64,000 nt of DNA from Sipunculus nudus. Taxonomy: Eukaryota > Annelida > Sipuncula > Golfingiida > Sipunculidae. Under the pieces are notes generated by a model. That model saw only the letters and a program-made list of their open reading frames with translations. It was not told the DNA's origin and ran no database searches. Position 1 is the first letter of the stretch. Each line of letters begins with the position of its first letter. Where the stretch lies: assembly GCA_026874595.1 (NCBI GenBank), contig CM049317.1:59742618-59806617 (forward strand). Direction: 5' to 3'. Made by a program: the position numbers and the translations under genes. This document shows, piece after piece, positions 12,312 to 24,569 of the stretch.

Positions 12312-12333
12312 GGCGCCTTGCCCCACCCTACCC
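12312..12333 (-). repeat. Right terminal inverted repeat of the pogo-like element
   Basis: Perfect reverse complement of 8478-8499, followed directly by TA at 12334-12335. Confidence 0.93.
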
Positions 12334-12335
12334 TA

Positions 12336-12796
12336 TCCTTGATAAGAATAGATTCAATGGAGTTGATTAAAAACAAATATCTCGACCATTGGATAAACTG
12401 AGGTAATCAAGGCTGACTACGAAAAGGAAGGATAGGTGATTGAGTTTCTATATCAAAATGTGCACCAAATTTATCCGAGAGCTATCTTAGGTCCCCTTTA
12501 AGCAAAACTTCGACCGTATATAAGATCTATGGCCATGCAAACTGGCAAGTCAATCCATCAAACCACTCCTGAGGTGTGTAGACAGACGCATGGACGGATA
12601 AAGGCGATAAAGGTTTTAGGTGGCGTCACCGGTCTCTTTTAGTGACCAGTTCCCACGTGACCCCATATATAATAATGGTGCCAGTTTTCGGGAAGATCCT
12701 TCCTGCGGTTTCCAAGAAATTCCTCGTAGATAGACGCGGCGATGGCGGCTGAACCATAGTAATACATAGTATCATAAAACATAGAAAACATTGTAT

Positions 12797-12798
<2 letters not shown>
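12336..12798. other. Gene-free stretch
   Basis: Contains a phrase typical of this genome's dispersed repeats (GACGCATGGACGGATAAAGG near 12586-12606). No coding signal is seen. Confidence 0.5.
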
Positions 12799-12830
<32 letters not shown>

Positions 12831-12831
<1 letters not shown>

Positions 12832-12955
12832 TGGTAGTGTAGGTTAAGAGAAAAAGTGACGCCTGTTAGATAGACTAACTTGTTTATGTGTTAATAAACA
12901 AATTAGTCCATCTAAAAGGCGTCACTCTTTCTCTTAACCTACACTTCTACTACAG
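12831..12955. mobile_element. 125-bp hairpin element inside a (TA)n microsatellite
   Basis: Arms of about 46 bp are near-perfect inverted copies: AGTGTAGGTTAAGAGAAA and GTGACGCC on the left (12836-12879), with their complements at 12903-12948. The loop of about 22 bp is around CTTGTTTATGTGTTAATAAA. (TA)n tracts lie on both sides (12800-12830 and 12978-13040), as if a small inverted-repeat element had inserted into a TA microsatellite. Confidence 0.75.
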
Positions 12956-12977
12956 ACTAACAAATTATATAGTAGTA

Positions 12978-12981
12978 TATA

Positions 12982-13040
<59 letters not shown>
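12978..13040. repeat. (TA)n microsatellite
   Basis: Almost pure TA with one ATAC interruption. It flanks the hairpin element on its right side. Confidence 0.95.
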
Positions 13041-13042
<2 letters not shown>

Positions 13043-13932
13043 TAGCTGCGGACACCGCTTTGGAGCCGAAACCCCGCTATTTTACCCAACGGACATTTTT
13101 CCTTCGCCCAACAATTGAAATCACTCCCGTTGACGGACACCCAAACGGCCGTCTTGGTCGGTCGCAGGACAAATACTTTGTTACTACGAATATGTTCTAC
13201 TTCTAGAAAGCTTCTTAACACCTAAAACGGACAGGTAGCCGAGGAAACAAAACAAAATTTATTTTCACTGCATTTGCCTAGGAATTAGTAATTGGTTACC
13301 AAAATGTTACGGTACTGAGTTCCTATAATGCAGAACTTTAAATGAAGTGAAATATCCATCCCCATTTCCCAGCCATATTATTCTCTCATTTGCCCGGGAC
13401 CGAGGATGATAACCTATTTCTCGGCCACGGGTCATAACCTCCCGCCGGAACGTCATCAATTAAGAATATTCACAAATGTAAAGTCTCTTATCCTCGAATG
13501 AACCTTGAAATATATGGCCGAATAAGTGAATGCAAACACAGGACCCACCATAGGGAAACACCCCCAATCCCCCCCACCCCACCCACCCACCCACACACAC
13601 TCAAATTGCGGATACTTGCATTCCCCATAATGCACAGTTCTATTGAAAAGCAAATGTTATTTTTTTTCATCCAATTGGACTTCATTGTAACTCAGTTCCA
13701 TTACTGGTTCTATTCTAACAGTAATCAGTTTTAACTAGACTGACTCGGGTGATATGCCATAAGAAAAGAGTTCTCAACCAACAAATTAGTTATGCAATTA
13801 TATTAATGTATGTATGTACTATCACTTTGCGATTAATTTTACAACTAATTATCGTTATGCCGCGGGCACGCCTCAATGTGAATGGGCACAATATCTACTG
13901 ACTCTATCCTGTTTTGAAAAACACGTTATTTC
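13041..13932. other. Gene-free stretch with a family A fragment
   Basis: A diverged family A fragment lies at about 13440-13545 (AATATTCACAAATGTAAAG, then GAATGAACCTTGAAATATATG). A C-rich tract follows at 13560-13598. No coding signal is seen. Confidence 0.5.
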
Positions 13933-14340
13933 AGTAGCCTCACTGGCATTTTATTCATGTTATCCACGTGGCCACGCCTGTAGCCTCACCGGCATTTAAT
14001 GCATGTTATCCAGGCGACCAGGCCTGTAGCCTCACTGGTATTTTATGCATGTTATCCACGCGACCACGCCTGAAGCCTCACTGGCATTTAATGCATCTTA
14101 TCCACGTGACCACGCCTGTAGCCTCACTGGCATTTTATGCATGTTCCCCAGGCGACCAGGCCTGTAGCTCACTGGCATTTTATGCATGTTATCCACGTGA
14201 CCACGCCTGTAGCCTCACTGGCATTTTATTCATGCAATCCATTCGACCAGGCCTGTAGCCTCACTGGCATTTCATGCATGTTATCCATGCGACCACGCCT
14301 GTAGCCTCACTGGCATTTTATGCATGTTATCCACGTGACC
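13933..14340 (+). repeat. 46-bp minisatellite, about nine units
   Basis: Units of about 46 bp contain CCTCACTGGCATTTTATGCA, then GTTATCCACGTGACCACGCC. Some units carry CAGGCGACCAGGCC instead. The array stops exactly where the left arm of the large palindrome begins (14341), so the palindrome edge and the array edge coincide. Confidence 0.92.
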
Positions 14341-14513
14341 ATTATTATTATAATATATTGCATATACATTGATGTTTTTAATAGGAAGCCTCCTGTTTAT
14401 ACACAGGAAGAAAGATGTGTGTACAAAAAGAAATTTAAATGCATGTATGATATAGATATTATTTATGAAAGTCTTAAATCTTTTGTATTGTTTTAAAAGA
14501 TGTGGTTGGCAAA

Positions 14514-14797
<284 letters not shown>

Positions 14798-16641
14798 TAT
14801 ATAAACATTTGTGTTTGTGTATGTGAGGGCATGTGTGCAAATTTACTGTTTTACTTTACATATGTGCATCATTATAGAAAATGTGCTGTTCAGTAAATTA
14901 AGGCAACCTGTGGCAATAATTTTTAGAATCTTCCTCTTATCACTCAGAGTCAGTGACTCATGTATGTAATAATATAAGTATATTGTATATATGTCAAGGA
15001 GAACTGTCAGTTTATATATAACAAGTGATGCTCCATTCGTGACATATCTGTGGTATTTGTTTAGTATAAAAGACAATGTGTAACATCAAAATATTATCTT
15101 CGTGAAGATAATAACCATTAATGTTAAATGAAGTATTTATTTTATTTTTTTTATAATTTAATCATTGAAAGTTAACAGAAATATTTTGTTATTACAACTT
15201 ACAAGTATTTATTTTATTCTGATGTAATGCATCACTATAGCCTAATTAAATGGTGAATTAAATTTTCCTCACAACATTTCAATGGAATGTACATAACAGT
15301 TGTAAACACATTGTCAGTGAATATTATTTATCTTGTTTATTGTTGAATAGGAACATCTTAATGATTGTTTCCTAATTATTACTCATGACTGTTATAATGT
15401 CTGATTCCAAGTGGAATATGATAACAAATATGATTTTTTATCTCTTTTTTACTACTCGCAAAAAAAAATTGCATTTTCCCCTTCTCTTTCTCCAACCCAC
15501 CCACCCAGGTAGGGTACATATGCGGCCATAGAATGCAAACAAGATCTGTGATCACTAAATATATTAAGATTGAAAGTTTTTTAAATGACAGACAAATGAA
15601 CGGACAAAATTTATGTGAAAAAATATAAACATACTATTTTATATAGCCAATATTTACCCATATTAATTTTTATTAAAGAACACTGAACAGCTCAATTATT
15701 TAAGATTGTACCTTTGTCTTTCTTTAGTTTCTTGACGATTTACTGTACTTTTTGTAATTTTGATAAACAGGATATCTAGGTCGATCACCAAAATTTGAGC
15801 ATGAGCTTTGTCACAGTGACAGATCTGTAAGTTGTAAAGTTCTAACACCAGTAATAATCGTCTTGCATCTTTGAGTGCCAATAAATGCGCAGTTATGTAA
15901 TTTATCGACAATATAAAGCAGGGAGCTATACAATTAAACTTGTATCCTCGTCAATAACAGTTACTGACCTTTTACCAGAGATATATCAAATATATTTGTG
16001 GTGACAGGAGGTAGCATATCGTCGCATGTACATGAACAACATGAATACTGCTTACCGTCGCATGAACATGAACACATGAATACTTTGAGTCTGACTGGGA
16101 GTGGGAGACGCTCTGATTCGACAGGGCCACGATTGATACATTTTGTTTAAACCTATTAACTTTGAAGATTGACGCTCTGGTGTGGGGTAAATGTAACACT
16201 TTTTAGCACTGGTTTCGGGCCAACGTTTACCAATAGATGGTGAAAAGGATCATATAGGCTGCGTCTTTTGACTTACTGAAACTTTCATGTGTCAATATGG
16301 ACTCAATATATGACAGGGCCAAATCGGGCCTGCCTTGCCCATCCCTGCGTTTCCCTTGTCTTGTGATTTTATTACGCACAGAAGGAAGAAAACAGATTGC
16401 TGTTACTATGAATGATACCCGGAGTAACTTTTATAAAAGTTATAAACAAATGCCTGGCCCGTATTTAAATTAAACATATTTATTATGACAAGTCCATCGA
16501 GCATATGGTTGAAAGTTTACCCACGTCCCGTTTCAAGATTATCCGACCTTATGTCTGACCTCCACGTGTGTTTACATGGCCTCGTCTTCAGTCCGGCAAT
16601 AAAGTTCGCTGATTGGTTAATAGGCCTGTCGATCACGCACT

Positions 16642-16649
16642 CGCCGTCA
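16642..16649. other. Centre of the large palindrome
   Basis: The loop CGCCGTCA is all that separates the perfectly complementary GATCACGCACT and AGTGCGTGATC. So short a spacer between 2.2-kb arms is normally unstable to replicate unless the arms have diverged. Confidence 0.85.
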
Positions 16650-18559
16650 AGTGCGTGATCGACAGGTCTATTAGCCAATCAGCGAACGTTATTGCCGGAC
16701 TGAAAACGAGGCCATGTAAACACACGTGGAGGTCGGACATAGGTCGGACATTCTTGACACGTGTGTTAACTTTCAACCATGTGCTCAATGGACCTGTCAT
16801 AATAAATATGTTTTATTTTTAGTACGGTTGAGGCATATGTTTATAATTTTTATAAATGTTACTCCAGGTATCATTCCAAGTAACAAGAATCTGTTTTTCT
16901 TACTTCTCTTCGTAAGAAAATCACAAGACGAGGAGAACGCGGGGATGGGACAATTGACCTTTTTTTTGGCCCTGCCATATATTTAGTCCATATTGACACA
17001 TGAAATTTTCAGTAAGTCAAAAAACGCAGCCTATTTATGATCCTATTCTCCATCTATATTGGTAAACATTGGCACGTAACCAGTGCTAAAAAATGTTACA
17101 TTTACCGCACACCAGCGCGTCACTCTTCAATGTTGATGGGTATAAACAAAATGTATCAATCTTGGCCATGCCGGATTAGAGCGTTTCCCACTCCAAGTCA
17201 AAGTATTCATGTGTTCATGTGCATGCGATGATATACAGTATTCATGTGCATGCAACGATATGCTATTTCCTGATACAACAAATATATTTGAAATATCTCT
17301 GGTAAAAGGTCAGTAACTAGTATTGACGAGGATACAAGTTTAATTGTAAAGCTCTCTACTTTATATTGTAATCATATGTCGGTAATTTATATAACAGTGC
17401 GCATTTATTGGCACTCAAAGATGCAACACGGCTATTAATTATTAACAAAGAATGTAATATATTATATTGCACTCTTTGCTTTTAGTATTACTGCCATATT
17501 ACTGGTGTCAGAACTTTACAAAGGTACAATCTTGAATAATTGAGCTGTTATATTAATATATATTAATATTTGTAACTGTCAGCTATATAAAATGGTTAAA
17601 ATGTTTATATTTTTCACAGAAATTTTGTCTGTTCATTTGTCTGTCATTTAAAATACTATCAATCTTAATATATTCAGAGATCACATAGCTTTTTGATTTA
17701 TGATTATAAAAAAATAATATTGCATTTTTTTGGCCGCATATGTATCCTGGAGGGGGGGGTTGGAGAAAGAGAAGGGAAAATGTTATGTTTTAAGCAAGTA
17801 GTAAAAAGAGAGATAAAAAATTCATATTTGTTATCATATTCCACTTGGAATCAGACGTGAGAGCCATAAGTAATAATTAGAAAATAATCATAAAAATCAT
17901 TCGATTCAACAACAAACAAAATAAATAATTTTCACTGACAATAAGTGCATGTTTAGACCTGTTATGTCCATTTTATTAAAATGGTGGGAGAAATTGTAAA
18001 AAAAAATAATTCACAATTTATGATTGTGATGCATTACAAGTTGTATTAACTTTCAATAATTAAATAATAACAAAAGATAAAATAAATACTTCTTCAACAT
18101 TAATGGTTATTATCTTCATGAAGATAATATTTGGAAGTATCAGAGTGTCTTTTATACTAAACAAATACCACAGATATATGTCACAAATGGAGCATCACTT
18201 TTTAAAAATTGAGTTCTCCTTGACATATATACAATATACTTATATTATAACTTACATGAGTCACTGAGTGTTTAAAGGAAGACCAAATATTAATGCGACA
18301 GGTTGCCTTAACTGACAGAACAGCACATTTTCTATTATAATGCACATGTATAAAGTAAAACCGTTAATTTGCACACACACACCCTCACACATAAACACAA
18401 ATTTTATAATACAAAGTTGCAGATCCGGGGGGGAGGGGCTGCAAAAACCTTCTTTTCAGGATTTTAAACTGTTTTTTTTTCTGGCCTGGACCCCTCACAT
18501 TATCGAGCAGGGGACCTCTCATAGACCCTCCCCTTTACAAACCCTGGATTCACCCCTTC

Positions 18560-18612
<53 letters not shown>

Positions 18613-19075
18613 ACAATATATATATAACAATATATATAACAATATATATATATATTAAAACAATATAAAATATATTTAGGACTTTCATAAATAATAATTA
18701 TATCATACCTGCATTTAAATTTCTTCCTGTACACACCTTTCTTCCTGTGTATATATAAACAGGAGGCTTCCTATTAAAAGCATCAATGTACATGCATTAT
18801 TTAATAATAATTATAAATTCAGTTTTATTCAATAATTTACTCAGTATATTATAAAATTTTATTTAACATACATGATATATGATAAAACACGTTGTGATGT
18901 TCACACATCATCTGTAATTTTACTTGCCCTTCAATAATTTATTGTTTGAATACTGGTATTGACACAAGTTTGATTATTATTATTAATTTCAATTAATTAG
19001 ATGATTAGTCAAAACAGACTTCCAAAGGTTATGAAATATCTGCTTAAGCAATACATATTTAGCAAGACTTGAACC

Positions 19076-19123
19076 CCCACCCCCCCCCCCCCCGCCCCCA
19101 CCCCCCCCCCCCCCCACCCCCCA
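19076..19123. repeat. Long C-rich tract
   Basis: Nearly uninterrupted cytosines with single A or G breaks. The opposite strand has G-runs that could fold as a G-quadruplex, and this strand as an i-motif; folding is inferred. Assembly length in such a tract is unreliable. Confidence 0.85.
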
Positions 19124-20252
19124 TAACAGCATGTGTCGTTTTACCTCCATGGAAGCAACACTTGTTACATTGTCATCTATAATTTTTTTTGTTGAAACTG
19201 CACCCTAAGTCATAAAAAATATTTTAGTAACTGTTACTTTGTTGCTTTCAAATTTGTTCCGCTAGACTTGAACAAGTTGTCAATTTTAACCGCTCAGATG
19301 TCATGGCTGATGCGAGGGGTCAGCTGATTCGTTCTCTGACACCGGCCGTATCGAGCAGAAATTGGCGCAAATTCATCACACTTCTCAATTTTATATTTAA
19401 AACATCTCTGTAGCCTCCATATGTACACTTTCAACCTAAGGGTGCGTTCTTGGTAAAATTAATACTGTTTGAAGTCTGGTGCGATTTACGGCTGAAGTAC
19501 CGGTGCCACGTGTATAAACCTCACGCTTTCTTGGTTTAATGTCCGACCTAGGAACCGTATCCAAGGTGGGCGGAGCTAACTCGTCCATGCCGTCACGTCA
19601 ATTAAGGCATGTATATACCCCTAAAGAATGCATCCGTCTGCTGAAGCATTAAGTGACACTTGACCGGGCGAAGACCAGGGTCAAGGTTACAAATGTTTTA
19701 ACTTGCCCTACAACTTGGTGGATACAATTTGTGTAACAAATTTGAAGAAAAATATGCAGCAATTCAAAGAGTTATAGTGTTCACAAATAGAAATTCCAAA
19801 AAGATTCGGTGCTTTTAAAAGTTATGGGATTCACAAAAAAAACTATATATCGGCAGATTTGACCTTGAAGGTAAAGGTCACTTTTTTTTTTTTTTTTTTA
19901 CTCTTTCGGCCACTAATCATCTGACATCTTTTATTTTGATTTTAAGCAAAATACACCCACCCACTAAAGAAATCTGTCAATTAGTGTTTGACTTATTATG
20001 CTCACACTACCGTCCAGTTGCATTCATGGAGTTATCAAAAAGAGCGAAAACAAGAAAAGGATAAAAGGTGACGCCACAAGAACCCCGTACAAGAAAAAGC
20101 TATCAACTGTCGGTCAACTTGAATTTTGGACCAAACCATGCATTTTCTCTTGAGATATTTAAGAATTTGTGTGATTTTCATAAGAAAATCGACGTAATTA
20201 AGGTTAAGTTCTCTCTCCTGTAAATGTTCATGAACCCATTTTATATATGTCT

Positions 20253-20253
20253 T

Positions 20254-20304
<51 letters not shown>
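20253..20304. repeat. (TC)n microsatellite
   Basis: Pure TC dinucleotides, producing Ser-Leu or Arg-Glu frames on the two strands that are not genes. Confidence 0.95.
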
Positions 20305-20308
<4 letters not shown>

Positions 20309-20603
20309 ACATGTCAAGTATGATAAAGATCCGTGGAATATTTCGTAAGTTATTGTGCTCACAAGATTTTAATCAATTAAGATGTTTCAGAAAACTGAGA
20401 GTCTGAAACAATAAAGGCTATGATTTCCTTGAACATAAGAACTGGAGTGATGCCGCGATTTTTGTAGCTCTTTGACCAACAAGTTTAACCTATAGACTGG
20501 CAGTGTATGTTTTGGCTTAGTAATAACAACCACTCCAAATTTGGACAGATCTTTCGGCCATGTGGTGAATAAAAACTTTCAGAGCTGTGCTGTTTCATTT
20601 TAA

Positions 20604-20965
20604 AGCCTAAGTCACAAACAACCTACGATTCTGACTGTCGTACGATTTCAGCAGGTCTACGACAGCTTGAACCGTCATAGGATTGGTAGAGATTTTTTTT
20701 TTATAATTTGTTGGACGCGTTCAAAAATAAATATATGTTGTACGACGGTCGGGGGAAAATTGGTCAGGGCTATCTGAGTCTTATCTTACGCTCTTCCTAC
20801 GACCGTCTAATGTGGTCCCTACGATGGTTGTAATACAACAGAAAAATGTCGTGCAGCATTCCTGCGATGCTTGGTTGTCGTGCGACAGTCGTGCGACTGA
20901 TACGCCGTCATCGTAAGCTCATCATGCGACATGTACACCGCTGTCGGAGGCTACATGTAGGAGTG
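20604..20965. promoter_or_regulatory. Left TIR and subterminal TACGAC/GTCGTA array
   Basis: Within about 360 bp, the words TACGAC, GTCGTA, CTACGA and GTCGTGCGAC recur many times in both orientations. The right end (26375-26823) has the same enrichment. Dense subterminal arrays like this are plausible binding sites for the element's MADF/Myb-like protein; this is inference. Confidence 0.7.
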
Positions 20966-21052
20966 TAAAGAGGTTCCAACAGCAGTTCTGTATCAGCTAC
21001 CTGTTAAGTCTCAAGAGGATGTTATACATTTATAGACAATTTTAGCCGAAAT

Positions 21053-23403
21053 ATGCCTCCTAAGAAGACCAAGTCTGTCCCTATAGGAAGGGAAAGAAGA
21101 GGCCAGCAGAAAATGTGCAAGTGGAACATCACACTCAAGACCTCCTAGAAGAACAGTCGTTTCAGCCCATTGACGAATCCGAGCACAAGAGACCTGATGA
21201 GACTGACGATGAAGAAAAGGGAGGTAATGTTGAAGACGCTGACCAATTTATAAGCACGTTCCATGCAGGGGCAGATTCAGAAAAGATCAAAGACAAAGCT
21301 CTGACTATTGAACAGGAGCAGACTTTAGCTGAATTCTATGGAGCCCATGCCGAATTTTATGATAAGAGCCGGGATGACTATAAAGACAGTAAGAAAAAAG
21401 ACAGGCTTCTGCATCAAAAAGCAAGGGAACTAGGAATTTCTTATGAGTTTTGCTCGTTTCAACTATAACAAATTCTAAAATTGTCAATATTCCCATCATA
21501 TATATTTATATAAATTCGCTGGACATTTACCTTATTTTAACTCTTTTGTTTACAGTGAAGGAAATCACAAGCTAGTACACTACGGCCGGCTCTAGCTTTG
21601 GAAGGATACAAAAGCATAATAGTGGTCAAGCGGCTTCCAACATGACAGCCCGTCAAAGTTGGCTGTGGCAGAATTGTCATTTTCTTTCGACAATACATCG
21701 TCCAAAGGACTGGGCAGACCATGGTGCTTGAGGTGGTAGGAAATGAGCTTTCAATGCCAGTTTAAAACTTGCACATATCGTCATGAAAAAGCAATGCTAC
21801 CTTCAAAAGCATAGTGCCATTAAAAAGTCGCTTTTACACAAGGCAAGCAAACACTTAATGCCTGAAATTTTCTCCTTACAGGTGCCAGGGCGTCCTTATT
21901 CAGACACTATGTCCCAAACCGAAGATGAGGAAGCGGATTCCAAAGAAGGGGTTGATTATGCTGGGTCTTTTGCTGGCGCTACCCCAGATCCCGTTGTGCC
22001 GGTCCCCGTCTACAAGACCCCCAGGAAGAAGAAAGATTCTTCCTCAGTAGACTCGGCAATACTGGAATTTATCAGGACGAGCCAGACCCTGGGGTTACAT
22101 CTTCAAAAGAGGGTAGATGAAGCCCTCACCCCAATGGATGAGGTAGAGGCTTGGGTCAGATGGATGTCCCTGACCATCAAGTCCCTGCCCAGGCACCTAT
22201 GGAGGCAGTTCTGCGACGAGAGTTATGCTTTGGTCATGCGATACGTCAGGCAGGGAGACAGATGCCCAGCAGTGTTCTAATGCAGAACAGCCTTTCAACC
22301 ACCAGCAGTACCCTCCTCTCCCCCAGTACTCTCAACAACAGTCACATCAGCCCTACCAAGAGCAGCCCCTCCAGCCCAACCAGCATACGCCATACCAGCA
22401 GGACCCAGTACTGCAGCAGCAGCAGAGGCCGTCCTCAACTCCCCTCCCTAGTTCTCAGGTAAATTATTATTTTTAAATGGAAATTCCCTGCATCAAACCT
22501 TAAAGTCTTTAACCTCTTATCGGTTTAAGGTGATTTACTGTTATATTCTTATTCCATACCTTTTCATACCATTCCAAGCATTTCTTCTTAACTGTACCTT
22601 GTTATCTTATGTGTTACTCTTAACAGGGCATATAAAGTCTTTAGTATGACCTGTTTAAAATGGGGTTAGTTGAAGACAGTAAATTCATGAGTGGTGATAA
22701 ATGTGAGAGTACATAGAATGCCCTTTGTATATTCGACAGCGACAAAAACGTTTTAAATGCCTGATGGTTATACCCAGTATCAGGAATATGTCAGTATTGT
22801 ATCCAGCATTACTGATATCTGGTTCGAACGAAATATCATATTCTGACAAGTGACAACAGAATTGTTGCATCTTTGTACATGAATATATTGCATCCACTAA
22901 GAGATTTCCAGTTTAATTATTTAATTTATCAATATGAGACTGCGACCAACAAAATTTGTTCATTCGCATCATCATTTGAAAGTATATTGTGTTGCATATT
23001 GTATTGTACACTGCTGATGCGAGAGGCATTTACATAGCAGTATTACTGTTTACCAGTCGCATATTTACAATATAATATGTTTAAACTAAACTAGCAGAGC
23101 ATATGTAGAAACCTTCCTACGCCTTCTACAAAATACTATATTCAGTTAAGCTATACTCCTTCTAATTTGTTATAGGGTAACCTGCAGCCTTCAAGACCGA
23201 TGGTAAGGTACACCCAATGGGACGGCCAGGACCACGGCCTTCCCTTAGCCTTCGAGAGTAGACGTCAATCAGGCAGCAAACAGTCGCAGAACCTGTTAGT
23301 GTCAGACCTGTCGCAGATTACCTTCGGTGAGTTTCTGGAGACGACTGTCGGCATGCACCTTTCCAATCGGTGTCACAACCCTCTCATCCTCGGCCAAACC
23401 TAA
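21053..23403 (+). pseudogene. Harbinger accessory MADF/Myb-like protein, broken
   Basis: Starts MPPKKTKSVPI at 21053, then needs a frame change near 21082 to enter the frame reading RKGKKRPAENVQVEHH. The MADF domain begins LTIEQEQTLAEFYGAHAEFY (exon ends near 21440). The expected donor is not visible; TCTTATGAG looks like a mutated site. The MADF second half continues in about 21580-21690 (NSGQAASNMTARQSW). An acidic and Pro/Lys exon starts at 21892 after a TTACAG acceptor and includes an AILEFIRTSQTLGL helix and a WVRWM segment, followed by another frame change near 22250 into a Gln-rich tail. Donor CAG|GTAAAT (22459) and acceptor TTATAG|GGTAAC (23176) lead to the last exon. In this superfamily the protein helps bring the nuclease to DNA. 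Confidence 0.75.
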
Positions 23404-23605
23404 GGGAGCGACCGTAAATCCTACCACAACAACAACAGCGGAAGAGGTGAATTCTGAAACTTCTCAAGGATCCTAGTGAATATAGCGATGACTAATATAC
23501 GTTTAATTTGTGTGTTCAAGTTTTTGTTCAATAGATGACATTAAATAATACAGTAATTTTCAGGGATGATGATGTGGGATGATGAGTTTTCAGAGATAAT
23601 GATTT

Positions 23606-23611
23606 AATAAA
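23606..23611 (+). terminator. Poly(A) signal AATAAA, Harbinger accessory gene
   Basis: The first AATAAA after the last exon of the + strand gene, about 200 bp beyond its stop. Confidence 0.4.
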
Positions 23612-24466
23612 GTTATATTAATAATTTTACTAGTTATATTGTTCCATTTTACAGTATATAGAAAGAAAAGAATATGATAAAATTTTTTCAAAATATGTAT
23701 GATCTTCAAATTAAACTTTTGTTATCACGTAACCGGCTGAAAGGATTATATGATAGAACATTATTAAATGCCACATTTTCTGCAAAGAATAACTGAAAGA
23801 CTAAAATGCCTCAACAGATTTTTAAAGGGGCCAAATCACATATAAAGCATGTAGAATAAACACGAAAAATAGATTCTTCTCCTCTTTAAATCAAATCTGT
23901 ACTTGCAAAAATATTCCCTTGAAATATTTGCTTACTCCTGAAAATGAGTGTTAAAATCAGTGGACCGGGCGCGGTCGAAAGTGTAAACATAAACACAGCG
24001 CATGCATCGGCGGGCCACAACACGTAAAAATGTAAAATATGTTCTTTCTATGTTTGCGGCCCAAAATCGGACCCCTTTCATCCGACACTGTTATGGTAAA
24101 TAGACACACACGGAGATTGTGTTTATGAACACACAGAGCCTAAACAAGTTGTTAAACAGCGGTATGTGAGATACTGAGACTCTGTGCTGGGATGATTTCG
24201 GCCCGAATCTTTTTTATAAAGCAAAACGTACCTGACAGTGTGAAAGAGTAGGCCTAATATTACTCCTGATTATGTCCGTTTAATAATAACTCCAATAGTA
24301 ATTTAAACCAAAGGAAATATTTTTTTCAATGTATTAACAAACTTTTTAAATATTCACAGTCGTTTTTATCTTTTAACAAATCATAATAGATTTTTCAAGC
24401 AATTATGTAGGACTCATTCTTATGAAAGAAAGACAAGTCTTACTTTTTTCGTAATACTTTAATTTT
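23612..24466. other. Spacer between the two Harbinger genes
   Basis: AT-rich sequence between the convergent genes. No open frame of note and no repeat structure is seen. Confidence 0.5.
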
Positions 24467-24472
24467 TTTATT
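24467..24472 (-). terminator. Poly(A) signal AATAAA (minus strand), Harbinger nuclease gene
   Basis: TTTATT on the + strand, about 100 bp beyond the nuclease stop when read on the minus strand. Confidence 0.4.
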
Positions 24473-24569
24473 TAACCTACACTGCATCACTAGTTCACAT
24501 ATATGTAATTATGCGCATAATAACATATTGTAAAAGGAGATCACCAACGCACGAAATGCAGAAGCTATG

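Larger units (their letters stand above)
8478..12333 (+). mobile_element. Complete autonomous pogo-like (Tc1/mariner superfamily) transposon
   Basis: A 3,856-bp element bounded by perfect 22-bp terminal inverted repeats at 8478-8499 and 12312-12333, beginning GGGTAGGGTGGGGCAAGG. Both ends are flanked by TA (8476-8477 and 12334-12335), the target duplication expected for this superfamily. Inside is one spliced transposase gene and near each end a set of GGCAAAACGCC-type motifs. Both exons are open, the intron borders are canonical and the termini are perfect, so the copy looks young. Whether it is active cannot be judged from sequence alone. Confidence 0.92.
18826..20603. other. Gene-free stretch with C-tract and (CT)n
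   Basis: Holds a 45-50 base C-rich tract at about 19076-19123 and a (TC)n microsatellite at about 20253-20304. The phrase GACCTTGAAGGTAAAGGTCA near 19860 belongs to a common dispersed repeat style here. No coding signal is seen. Confidence 0.55.

Noticed and set aside
16613-16986. Open frames across the palindrome centre
   Set aside because: Not conserved between the two arms, no domain; the sequence is explained by the inverted repeat.
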